Positions 40,121 to 49,025 of a DNA stretch of 49,025 nucleotides are shown piece by piece. The notes below the pieces were generated by a model, which was not told the origin of the DNA, searched no databases, and saw nothing but the letters and a program-made list of their open reading frames with translations. This DNA is from Branchiostoma floridae (Eukaryota > Chordata > Leptocardii > Amphioxiformes > Branchiostomatidae), in contig NW_023365757.1 of the NCBI RefSeq assembly GCF_000003815.2, forward strand, positions 1-49,025, given 5' to 3'. Each line of letters begins with the position of its first letter. The first letter of the stretch is position 1. The position numbers were made by a program, and so were the translations under genes.

Positions 40121-40225
40121 ATGGCTACGGAAACACAGAAGATCCACAGAAAGACCGCCAGCAGGTTTTCGGGGTGTAGAAGAGAGACCGAGTATTTACC
40201 TCGTTTGCGTTTACAGGGAGTATAG
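40121..40225 (+). CDS. Short ORF (34 codons) downstream of promoter copy 1, unrecognised
   Basis: ATG at 40121 has good context (GCCATGG) and opens MATETQKIHRKTASRFSGCR before a stop at 40225. It is basic. The sequence after promoter copy 2 diverges, so the ORF is not conserved between the copies. It may be a start exon, an upstream ORF or chance. Confidence 0.2.
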   Translation: MATETQKIHRKTASRFSGCRRETEYLPRLRLQGV

Positions 40226-41811
40226 AATTCGAAGATTGCCCTTTTAGTGTCATGAAGATTTCGTATTTTATTTTGCTTTGTGAAAATGCGAGAAGTTGTT
40301 GCTGCGTAGGGACGAATGTGAGTTGTCTGCGTTTTTGCACGTGTATCGCTCTTTGTCATGCTGAGGTCCGTTCTTCTCGCAGACACTGGCGTGCCGGGCA
40401 TTGTGTATGGGTTATGGAAGAAAGCATGCCTCTCTGCTAGAATAGACGCTTATTTTGGGCGTTTGTTAGACATCACAGGTATATGCAGTACTGTCTGGCA
40501 GAACGTCGACGGAGAAGGCAAGTCACATCGCCGGCACGGCCGACCCCAGCATGACTGACGCAGCAGCCTTGTGAATGAGCCGGACGTTCCATAGCAGAGC
40601 ACCAGTAACACTGTTTTTGACAGTGAGACTCACCAGGACAAGTCTGCGATATCTACGACCTTCTGAGAACGGGTAGGGAAACTTGCCGACAACAGAGAAG
40701 ATAGAGTAGTTTCCTACGGGCGTAGGATTTACAAGCCAAGCAGGTACGCAAGGTTTTGAGCTCGCCGCCATTTTTGGCGTCTTGTGGAATTTTCCATTTT
40801 GATTTGTCTTCCTAAGTTGGCTGTTTTTCTAGTGGATCCCTCGGCTGTTTTCTTTCTTGTTCCTTCGTGATTTTATTTTCCTGTTTTCCCCTTTTGTATG
40901 ATTTTGGTGTGTTTTGTTGGTCAGCATCTATTCTGTCGTTCATTTCGTTTAGCGACTCGTAATTTGCATATGTTTGCGCATCGCACATGTTTCGCGTGCG
41001 CAGGTGCGAGTGATTCTATTTGGTAAAATAGGCTTGGTATAATTAATTTTGTGTTGTCTCATTTGAGTTAGGTATGTTGATACAGCTGAGTCACCGCTAG
41101 GGCTGCCGTTTACCCCGTTTTTTTGCCATAGGAGCCTTTGTGAAGCGGTACAACGTTGTTCCAGTTTCCGCACGCTCGGAGCAGAGCCCGACCTTTTTTA
41201 TCAAGAAAGAGTCGGAGACTTCAACTTATCACTGGTAGCTCTATGGGTGAGTTACGTTCTTTGAAAGGCTTTAGACAGTATTTGGTATAGTTTTTTGTCT
41301 GTCTATCACGTTTGTTGTTGTTGTTGTGGAAGGAGTCGAACGTATTGCCTTATTTTACGTATTTTCCTTTTTTTTCTGTATATTTGCTTTGTTTAATTTT
41401 GAAGTTAGGTTCGGCGATTCTGGGCATTGCATTTTGTGGACCAGCCAGCATTCAGCAACCCGAAAAGCTGAGGGACCAGGCCTCAAGACGCTCGGACAGC
41501 TGTCAACCACTGCGGCAGTTTTCCTAAGGTGTGTCCTATTTCTCAGCTAGAGGTTGTTATCTTGGTTGCTCGTCAGGTCGGCAGACAGCCTCGAGTTTGT
41601 AGCGAGATTTCAGGTGATTTGATTTTTGTTTTTTTTATGAGCCGATTTGCTTTTTGTTGGGTTTCTCGCTTGACAGGTTCTTGTACAACCCTAGGTAGAA
41701 AAAAAAGTGTTTGCAGTTTTTTGTCTGGTTGGTGTCATGCAATAGTTTGTTGGACAATTGAACTGTTGGACAGTTTTTGTTTGCTGTTGTCGTACGGCAT
41801 GCTGTAAACAA

Positions 41812-44060
41812 CCCCAGAGAGATAACAAGACTGCTGGAAAGTTTTGTTGTTGTTGTCATGCGACAGGTTGTTGGACAACCCCAGGTAAGTAACAAGACTG
41901 TTGGACAGTTTTGTTTGTAGTTGTCATGCGACAGGTTGTTGGACAACCCCAGGTAAGTAACAAGACTGTTGGACAGTTTTGTTTGTAGTTGTCATGCGAC
42001 AGGTTGTTGGACAACCCCAGGTAAGTAACAAGACTATTGGATAGTTTTGTTTGTGGATGGACGACGGGTTGTGGGATAGCACCAGGCAGGTAACAGGACT
42101 GTTGGACAGTTTTGTTTGTTGATGTACGACAGGTTGTGGGACAACACCAGGCAAGTAACAAGACTGTTGGACAGTTTGGTTTGTTGATGTACGACAGGCT
42201 GTGGGACGGCACCAGGCAAGTAACAGGACTGTTGGACAGTTTTGGTTCGTTGATGTATACGATAGGCTGTGGGACAGCACCAGGCAAGTAACAGGACTGT
42301 TGGACAGTTTTGTTTGTTGATGTACGACAGGTTGTGGGACAACACCAGGCAAGTAACAGGACTGTTGGGCAGTTTGGTTCGTTGATGTACGACAAGCTGT
42401 GGGACAGCACCAGGCAAGTAACAGGACTGTTGGACAGTTTGGTTCGTTGATGTACGATAGGCTGTGGGACAGCACTAGGCAGGTAACAAGGCTGTTGAAC
42501 AGTTTGGTTTGTTGATGTACGACAGGTTGTGGGACAACACCAAGCAAGTAACAAGACTGTTGGACAGTTTGGTTTGTTGATGTACGACAGGCTGTGGGAC
42601 GGCACCAGGCAAGTAACAGGACTGTTGGACAGTTTTGTTTGTTGATGTGCGACAGGCTGTGGGACAGCACCAGGCAGGTAACAAGACTGTTGGACAGTTT
42701 TGTTTGTTGACGTACGACAGGCTGTGGGACGGCACCAGGCAAGTAACAGGACTGTTGGACAGTTTGGTTCGTTGATGTACGACAAGCTGTGGGACAGCAC
42801 CAGGCAAGTAACAGGACTGTTGGATAGTTTTGTTCGTTGATGTACGATAGGCTGTGGGACAGCACCAGGCAAGTAACAAGACTGTTGGACAGTTTTGTTT
42901 GTTGATGTACGACAGGCTGTGGGACGGCACCAGGCAAGTAACAGGACTGTTGGACAGTTTTGTTTGTTGATGTACGACAGGTTGTGGGACAACACCAGGC
43001 AAGTAACAGGACTGTTGGACAGTTTGGTTCGTTGATGTACGACAAGCTGTGGGACAGCACCAGGCAAGTAACAGGGCTGTTGGACAGTTTGGTTCGTTGA
43101 TGTACGATAGGCTGTGGGACAGCACTAGGCAGGTAACAAGGCTGTTGAACAGTTTGGTTTGTTGATGTACGGCGGGTTGTGGGACAGCACCAACCAGGTA
43201 ACAAGACTGTTGGACAGTTTGGTTGGTTGATGTACGACAAACTGTGGGACAGCACCAGGCAAGTGACAAGACTGTTGGACAGTTTGGTTTGTTGTCGTGC
43301 GACAAGCTGTGGGACAGCACCAGGCAGGTAACAGGACTGTTGGACAGTTTGGTTTGTTGTCGTGCGACAGGCAGTGAGACAACGCCAGGTAGAGTAACAA
43401 CAGTGTACGACAGTTTTTTGTTTGCTGTTGTCGTATGACAGGTTGTTGGACAACCCCGGGTAGGTAACAAGACTGTTGGACAGTATTGTTTGTTGTTGTC
43501 GTGCGACAGGTTGGTTAGACAACCCCAGAGAAGTAAAAAGGCTGCTCGACAGTTTTGTGACGCTGTGCTGTAGTACGACAGATTGTTAAGCAACTCCAGG
43601 AAGCCAACAAGACTGTTGGACATTTTTTGTTTGTTGTTGTCGTGCGACAGGTTGTTAGACAACCCCAGAGAAGTAAAAAGGCTGTTAGACAGTTTTGTGG
43701 GTTGTCGCACGATAGATTGTTTAGCAACCCCTGGTAAGCAGCAAAACTGTTGGACATTTTTGTTTGTTATTGTCGTGTGACAGGTTGTTAGACAACCTCA
43801 GAGAATTAAAAAGGCTGTTAGATAGTTTTGTGTGTTGTTGTACGACAGATTGTTGAGTAACCCCAGGTAAGCAGCAAGACTGTTGGAAAGTTTTTGGACT
43901 AGAGAAGTAAAGAGACTGTTAGACAGTTTTCTGTTATCGCACGATACGTTGTTACAAATTTGTTACCCAGGTGTTAGTGGTTGGTCGCATGACAGGTTGT
44001 TTAGACAAGCCTAGGTAGGTAACATGGCTGGCGGACAGTTTTTTATTTTGTTTGCTATGC
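41812..44060. repeat. 65/68-bp minisatellite (about 30 units)
   Basis: The core unit, 65 bp, contains AACAGGACTGTTGGACAGTT, TTGTTGATGTACGACAGG and CTGTGGGACAGCACCAGGCA. About 21 well-kept units lie between 42017 and 43400. Three 68-bp units at 41880-42017 and increasingly degenerate ones to about 44060 border them. All three minus-strand frames are open for hundreds of codons because the unit has no stop in any minus frame and 65 is not a multiple of 3. Each frame then reads the same 65-residue cycle. The plus strand has a splice-donor-like CAGGTAAGT or CAGGCAAGT in most units. Confidence 0.93.
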
Positions 44061-44615
44061 GACAAGTTGTGGGACAACCACAGGTGGAGTTTAAGACTGA
44101 AGGACAACTTTTGTGTGATATGGAGCCGTACTATTAGTTATTGGACAGCTTCAGGCTGATAACAGGACTTGGTTTTCGTTCGGTTTGTTACTTGACAAGT
44201 CGAGGGACAACTCTAGGCTGATATAGTTGGTCGTGCGACAGGGCAGCCACATGTAGGAAATGAGAATAGTACAGTTTGGCTGGCTGACTACGACAGGTTT
44301 TGGTTAACTTCGTGATGGTACATACCGAGACTGTCCGATACTTTGGTGAGATTTGTGGCATTGCAGATTGTTGATGGACCCCGTGTAGATAACGAGAACG
44401 GCAAGCAGTTTTTAACGCGATTGAGAAAATATCTACAGAAGCACTGAAGTCGAGGCCGACAATTGTGAAGATTACGGTGTGCAATGTAGAGAATAGTACG
44501 TCGTGGATAGTTTTAGGACGGACAGCACAAGATTAAAAGTTGGCACTTATATACGTATAACTGCAAGGAGTTTGAACTAATTACGAGTATCATTCGTTCG
44601 TTTTTCAACAAGCTA

Positions 44616-45062
44616 TTGTATCGCTATGATTCTTGGTACACGTACGTTTTCTTTGAAGTACAAGACACAGAGCAACATTGTCGTAGAACATTCGTAACCA
44701 ACGACGTATTCGTTAGGTGGTACAGGTTTTCAAGAGAAAGGATAGCTTCATCCCGAAGGACATGCAATATGATAAATATGTTACAGGAAGCATTCAGTAC
44801 AACGCGCGTGGGTGTGATGCGAGGACGTCTGAAAATACCACCTCAAGTTCAGCAACTTAGACCCACCAGCCAGCTGAGAAGTACACGCAGCAAACCATAT
44901 GGGAGGACGGCGTACAGGCAGGGATGGTGGCCAAGCAAAGGGATCAAGAAGTTTAAAACTAGACTTAAAATTCAGAAACAGAGAGACAACAGCCCCAGAA
45001 TTTTTTACTCTCTCGTACGTTCGAATTGTGACCTGAAGTTCCATTTTGCCTTAAACTTTTAA
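44616..45062 (+). CDS. Unrecognised 148-codon ORF
   Basis: It opens MYRYDSWYTYVFFEVQDTEQ and ends FHFALNF. The C-terminal half is strongly basic (RSTRSKPYGRTAYRQGWWPS, then GIKKFKTRLKIQKQRDN). It is the longest ORF in the window free of N-runs and tandem repeats. No motif I know, no signal peptide. It follows promoter copy 1 and the minisatellite on the same strand, so it could be the last exon of such a transcript, or it may be noncoding. Confidence 0.25.
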   Translation: MYRYDSWYTYVFFEVQDTEQHCRRTFVTNDVFVRWYRFSRERIASSRRTCNMINMLQEAFSTTRVGVMRGRLKIPPQVQQLRPTSQLRSTRSKPYGRTAYRQGWWPSKGIKKFKTRLKIQKQRDNSPRIFYSLVRSNCDLKFHFALNF

Positions 45063-46310
45063 AGTAACAGAAGATGTTAGAGGGCGTCTGTTAAACGCTT
45101 TCTTCGTAAAAAAAAAGAACATCTATACTGTCTTAAAGTTCACTGTAGGGATGACCACTGTATTTGCTTGTTTTTAATTAGAACACATCAACGTCAGAAG
45201 TTGTCCAGGAAGTGACATGTTTTTTCGTTGTAATGTTGAGAAACAACTAGTTATTAAATCGGTTTGCTGTTTTCGTCTGTCTCCATTTTCTTTACTTGGT
45301 AGTACGTTCCAGCGCTTATGGTTTATAAGTAATTTGAAAAGGAGCATGTTTAATATAAAGTGCCATGGATAAATACAGGTTCGTGTATCTTGGGTAGTAA
45401 TTTGTTGATAACTTGACGAGGCACGAAAGTTAAAAGGTAGCAGTTATTTTGTCGTTTTATCGAAACATTTAGGCCAAAGTCTAATTTTGCTTCGTAGGTA
45501 GATCTGACATGTTTAGCTGTAATGAGTCAAAAGATGACGCTATAAAAGTTTCAGGTTAATATAGCCAGTATTAAAAGGTCACTGCTTACTTTCTAACTGT
45601 CAGCCTTTATTGGCACACACAGGGTTAAGGCTTATTTATAGAAGACATGAAGGTTTTTGCTGCACATAAAATAAAATGTCTTCAATTTATCACATATGCT
45701 TTCCAAGCTAGACCTAGTAATATAGGGTTGGCTACCCAGCGCAAAACGGCATTGGCCAAAACTGGTTTCGTCAAGTATGTATCAATTCAAGGGTTAGTGG
45801 ATTTTCCAGAGAGGTTGTTATCAGTGAAAAGCTAGAACAGTAGTGAGGAGGACTCTAACACTTCAATACAGATTTTTTGTTTAGATACAATTATCCCAAT
45901 GTATGTGACGCAGCTTGGTTTGCTCAACGGCAGTTGAAACAAATATTTGAAACCGAATGTCGACATTTTTTTTTATACCCGAGTTCTGATAGGGAGAAAT
46001 GGGATTATATTGGGTATTTATTCTTGCAATATGTCTGAGCCATTTGTGTACGTCGAATTTGGAGAGATCCGTTATACGAAAGTTACATCTGCTGCGATAA
46101 TAGACCATGGTTACATACCGTGTCTATTCTTTTTATGGGGTTGGAAGTATGTTTGGAGTTTGCAACATCTGACAGAGGACATTTCTAGTAGTTTTTAGAA
46201 GAGGACCGCCGGCGATGCAAGAAATAAAAAGTATTAGACTGCACATTAGTTTTATTGTAGTTGATTCACTTCCGATAAGCAGGACACGAATAAAAGAATA
46301 ATGAATGGAG
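45063..46310. other. Stretch without recognisable gene
   Basis: AT-rich unique DNA. Short ORFs of 62 and 83 codons at 45647 and 45947 lack recognisable features. Confidence 0.5.
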
Positions 46311-46520
46311 GTTGGGGTAGAAAGGAATAGAGAATAATGGTGTGAAGAACTTGGCGGATGAGAGTGGGAGAAGTAAGGATGAGAGTGGGAGAGAACGATA
46401 GAGTCAAGGAAGGTTAAGATGAGATTGGGGATAGTAGGAGGTATGGATATTTAAGAACGATGGAGTGAAGGAAAGTTAGGATGAGATTAGGAATAGTAGG
46501 AGGTATGCATATGTAAGAAG
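46310..46520. repeat. Purine-rich degenerate tandem repeat
   Basis: Repeated AGGATGAGAGTGGGAG, GATGAGATTGGGGATAGTAG and GAGGTATG strings with spacing of about 60-80 bp. Almost all A and G on the plus strand. Confidence 0.6.
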
Positions 46521-46578
46521 GAAGAATAGTAGCGCCAATATTGTATAGTGATTGTTATGGTAGGTCTGGACCACCACC

Positions 46579-46615
46579 CATATAAGTGGTAGAGTCCGCT
46601 AGTGGTTACGTCACG
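46579..46615 (+). promoter_or_regulatory. TATA-like CATATAAG with CRE TTACGTCA
   Basis: CATATAAG (46579-46586) and TTACGTCA (46605-46612) lie 35-65 bp upstream of an ATG at 46645. The CRE lies downstream of the TATA, which is unusual for a promoter, so this is tentative. Confidence 0.3.
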
Positions 46616-46644
46616 CACTGTGTGGTGCTGGTTGTTTTACCATC

Positions 46645-46818
46645 ATGGAACGGTTCCATAAGAAGTTGTCAATAGACTATGTTGAGTATGTTGAATATGC
46701 GTCCACTGTCGTCCTTGAGTATACACCGCACGCGTTCCCTATTAGCGTGGAGTCAGCGGTTGGTCTCCTAGAACCCACACACGCACCAAGAAGCTTGGAT
46801 GCCACGCAACTCAGGTAA
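46645..46818 (+). CDS. Candidate first coding exon or 57-codon ORF
   Basis: ATG in CATCATGGAA context opens MERFHKKLSIDYVEYVEYAS and stays open to ACTCAG|GTAATG at 46814, a good 5' splice site; without splicing it stops at once (TAA at 46816). No family recognised. No matching downstream exon was found. Confidence 0.3.
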   Translation: MERFHKKLSIDYVEYVEYASTVVLEYTPHAFPISVESAVGLLEPTHAPRSLDATQLR

Positions 46819-46837
46819 TGATACTAAAAAGAAGAGG

Positions 46838-46907
46838 CGCGACGGAAGGCACCACCCCATAGCTTCATATGGATGAGTCAATCACTGCGCAGAAAGAATA
46901 GGTAACT
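46838..46907. repeat. 70-bp direct repeat, copy 1 (copy 2 at 47165-47234)
   Basis: From GCGCGAC through GGCACCACCCCATAGCTTCA to AGAATAGGTAACT the two copies match except for three bases. Each contains TGAGTCA, an AP-1-type core. They bracket promoter copy 2. Confidence 0.85.
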
Positions 46908-47016
46908 ATCTTTCCTGCGCTGTGATTGGCGATGCCTATATTAGGCGAAGACCCAATCCCATATAAAGGCAGGATAGACTATTCACATGCAGTTTGACGG
47001 ACTCATCCGCACAGCC
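46907..47016 (+). promoter_or_regulatory. Promoter-like block, copy 2
   Basis: Nearly identical to 39998-40106, with TATAAA at 46962-46967 and the same CCAAT elements. The sequence before and after differs from copy 1. It lies between two 70-bp direct repeats. Confidence 0.5.
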
Positions 47017-47164
47017 TGGAATCCGTCGAAGACGTGAACATGGGATAGAAGGAGTGGGACAACTTGGGGAAAAGAGGTAGGCACGATGGAGCGCAGTTTT
47101 CTTTTTCGCCCGCCCACCCACCCACCCACTCAGTCTGGGGAATGTTATATGTATCACATCTTCG

Positions 47165-47234
47165 CGCGACTCCAGGCACCACCCCATAGCTTCATATGGA
47201 TGAGTCAATCACTGCGCAGAAAGAATAGGTAACT
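47165..47234. repeat. 70-bp direct repeat, copy 2
   Basis: See copy 1 at 46838-46907. A CCCACCCACCCACCCACTC run (47109-47131) lies between the copies. Confidence 0.85.
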
Positions 47235-47385
47235 GTGCATACCTCGGAAATAACTATTGTGGATCTCTTTAAATTCCATTATTTTTTATCTGCCGGTATA
47301 AGTCTTACTGCCGGTATTATGCCAATGCATGTTACAATTTGCTAAATATCAATAAATTTATATAATGCGTAACGGGCCGTCAACG

Positions 47386-47450
47386 TTGATAATAGTAATA
47401 ATCTTATTGCGAATTCTTGCCCGTGGGCTAATTGCAAGTAGTATGACAGA
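47386..47450 (-). mobile_element. Isolated LINE 3' tail
   Basis: On the minus strand: CTTGCAATTAGCCCACGGGC, AAGAATTCGCAATAAGATT, then ATT-type repeats, matching the tail of the LINE at 1215-1300. No coding part is present, as expected for a strongly 5'-truncated copy. Confidence 0.6.
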
Positions 47451-48511
47451 TACAGATAGATAGATTACGTTAGATATAGATACATAGAAAGGTTGCATAC
47501 ATCTTGTTACACCCTTAGCAAACATTTTCAAGTTCACCACAATTTTATTTCAGACATTAGATTTTCAGTTGATCTGACCAGTATCGCGGCTCTTCTACAA
47601 TACATGTATTTGGTTCGCCCGTGAAAACGACCACCCCGTCACAATCTTCCAAATGTAAGGAACTAAAAAATGAGTCAATCAGTCTTATTAACACGGACAT
47701 CTTAACGTGAGACTAGACAAAGTAATTCAAGATGTTTCAGAAGTGATTACGGAACGATACTGCGATTTTAGATTAGATATAGAACGACAATGTTTAAGTC
47801 GTCAGCGGTGTTATGTGTATGTGTGTGCATGCCTACATGTATGTGTCCATATGTATGTGTGGACATGTATGGCCCATGTGTCTGTTTCAGTCTTGTCTTA
47901 AAAACGTAGAAGAACCTGAAGGCGTTAAGGTGGTCTTTATTAAGGTCGCATAACACAGCAAAAAAGTAGGTCGGGCACAAAATAGTACGTCGCAGTTCTT
48001 GAAAAGCCATAGAAAATTTTCTGTGCACGTCAGCGAGTCGGAAACTTTGGTGGATAGCAAAGGAATGCGTAAGTTTTGAGGCTGTATGACTTGGGTTACG
48101 AAGTTTGTTTTGGCTGGGTAGAATTTCGCGCACGAATCCTGTTCCTGCTACTTCCGTGTGTCGGCTGCAGTATGGTGACCTCCGCTGGGGGTCATTTCAA
48201 AGTGTTCTTTCTGGGGAAACGAGTAGGCAAACTTAAACTCATTTTCACAAATTGTGTACATACTGCCCTAAACTCCAACATATTCAATTCTAGTTAATTA
48301 CTTTTGCACCCTGCTATACAAATTTGAGGCGTCGAACCTCCTCACTTCGAGGTCCTTAACATAACAATGTAAATCCCAATAGGCGAAAATCTGTCCTACC
48401 TTATGCGAAATCAGCAAATTGCTGCCTGGGTCACCAGACAGGCGGGGCGGGATTTTCAAGATGATGACTGAAAAATATGATGTGACGCGCAGAAATGAAG
48501 AAAAAGAGTTT
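47451..48511. other. Stretch without recognisable gene
   Basis: Short GATA and TATG-rich microsatellite patches (47452-47480, 47814-47880) and unique AT-rich DNA. The ORFs present (up to 121 codons on the minus strand, partly over the TATG repeat) have no recognisable features. Confidence 0.45.
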
Positions 48512-49025
48512 CCTAAGTCCGATCGTATGGGGTCGCTTTTTTGCGGTTACCGAAGGGTTCGCTTAGCGGTTATCCCCCAGGTGAGCCTTCATTCGTATGT
48601 AGAAAAGTTACAAAGTAATTTTGGGTACTCAAACAACTTTCTACCTTCTGCCCACGTGTTTTACTATGATATTCAAGTGTTGAAAGTAACGCACATTTTC
48701 TTGGAAATTTCCTAAGTCCGATCGTATGGGGTCGCTTTTTGGCGGTTACCGAAGGCTTCGCTTAGCGGTTAGCGGTTATCCCCCAGGTGAGCCTTCATTC
48801 GTATGTAGAAAAGTTACAAAGTAATTTTGGGTACTCAAACAACTTTCTACCTTCTGCCCACGTGTTTTACTATGATATTCAAGTGTTGAAAGTAACGCAC
48901 ATTTTCTTGGAAATTTCCTAAGTCCGATCGTATGGGGTCGCTTTTTGGCGGTTACCGAAGGCTTCGCTTAGCGGTTAGCGGTTATCCCCCAGGTGAGCCT
49001 TCATTCGAAGAGAAAAGTACAAAGT
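48512..49025. repeat. ~200-bp tandem repeat running off the right edge
   Basis: Units start CCTAAGTCCGATCGTATGGG at 48512, 48711 and 48917, giving lengths of 199 and 206 bp. The difference is one extra AGCGGTT in the later units. The units are otherwise nearly identical until the third diverges near 49005. Each has CCCCCAGGTGAGCC, which resembles a 5' splice site. Confidence 0.92.

Noticed and set aside
40121-40225. Histone-like peptide, from the basic RKTA string
   Set aside because: Only a few residues resemble histone tails; there is no histone fold and no conservation after promoter copy 2.
41856-43710. Minus-strand ORFs of 532, 411 and 403 codons as a large secreted or structural protein
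   Set aside because: They are overlapping readings of a 65-bp minisatellite in three frames, yield the same cyclic sequence, and have no start region or domain outside the repeat.
45647-46198. ORFs of 62 and 83 codons as genes
   Set aside because: Near chance length, no motif, no supporting promoter or splice context.
39998-47016. LTR retrotransposon with the repeated promoter block as its LTRs
   Set aside because: The shared block is only about 109 bp, lacks TG...CA ends, a primer-binding site and any gag/pol sequence in between.

Overview
The window is animal genomic DNA. It has intron-rich genes with consensus splice sites, large introns, many miniature transposons, microsatellites and nine assembly gaps (N-runs). 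The repeat types and the ankyrin/MYND genes resemble lancelet (amphioxus, Branchiostoma) sequence. That organism call comes from recognition, not a search.

Genes. From 1 to about 37.2 kb lies a cluster of eight paralogues of one small gene, called G1 to G8 here. A complete copy has five coding exons of about 82, 168, 175, 117 and 250 nt. They encode a protein of about 263 residues: a short helical N-terminus (exon 1), ankyrin repeats (exons 2-3) and a C-terminal MYND zinc finger split across exons 4 and 5. G1-G4 lie on the minus strand (G1 152-3478, G2 5196-6799, G3 9118-12327, G4 13769-17958). G5-G8 lie on the plus strand (G5 19965-21945, G6 23907-28571, G7 29952-31724, G8 33749-37202). The two groups are divergent. 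G3 and G6 read as intact. G4 has a one-base deletion in exon 1. G1 runs off the left edge. G2, G5, G7 and G8 lack exons that probably fall in gaps.

Large-scale structure. G4+G3 (about 10.5-19.7 kb) and G6+G7 (about 22.5-32.3 kb) are mirror images, including introns and upstream DNA, around a centre that holds G5. The arms differ by at least six clean mobile-element insertions with target-site duplications, so filled and empty sites can be read side by side. This is either a real inverted duplication or two haplotypes joined head-to-head at the 100-N gap at 19689-19788.

Mobile DNA. Several short inverted-repeat families occur. The main one is a foldback family with ends TA(C/A/G)TCTCCAAGCAGA, unrelated hairpin interiors and 9-bp (sometimes 8-bp) target duplications. 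Others are a hAT-like MITE (8-bp duplication), an 886-bp element with a 5-bp duplication, MITEs with TAGCCTGG ends, a LINE 3' fragment and a tRNA-like SINE fragment. Several gaps start or end inside foldbacks.

Right third (37.7-49.0 kb). No recognisable gene was found. It holds a TATA/CCAAT promoter-like block of about 110 bp present twice (40.0 and 46.9 kb), a 65-bp minisatellite of about 2.2 kb that is open in all three minus-strand frames, an unrecognised 148-codon ORF, a candidate first exon at 46645, and a tandem repeat of about 200 bp running off the right edge.
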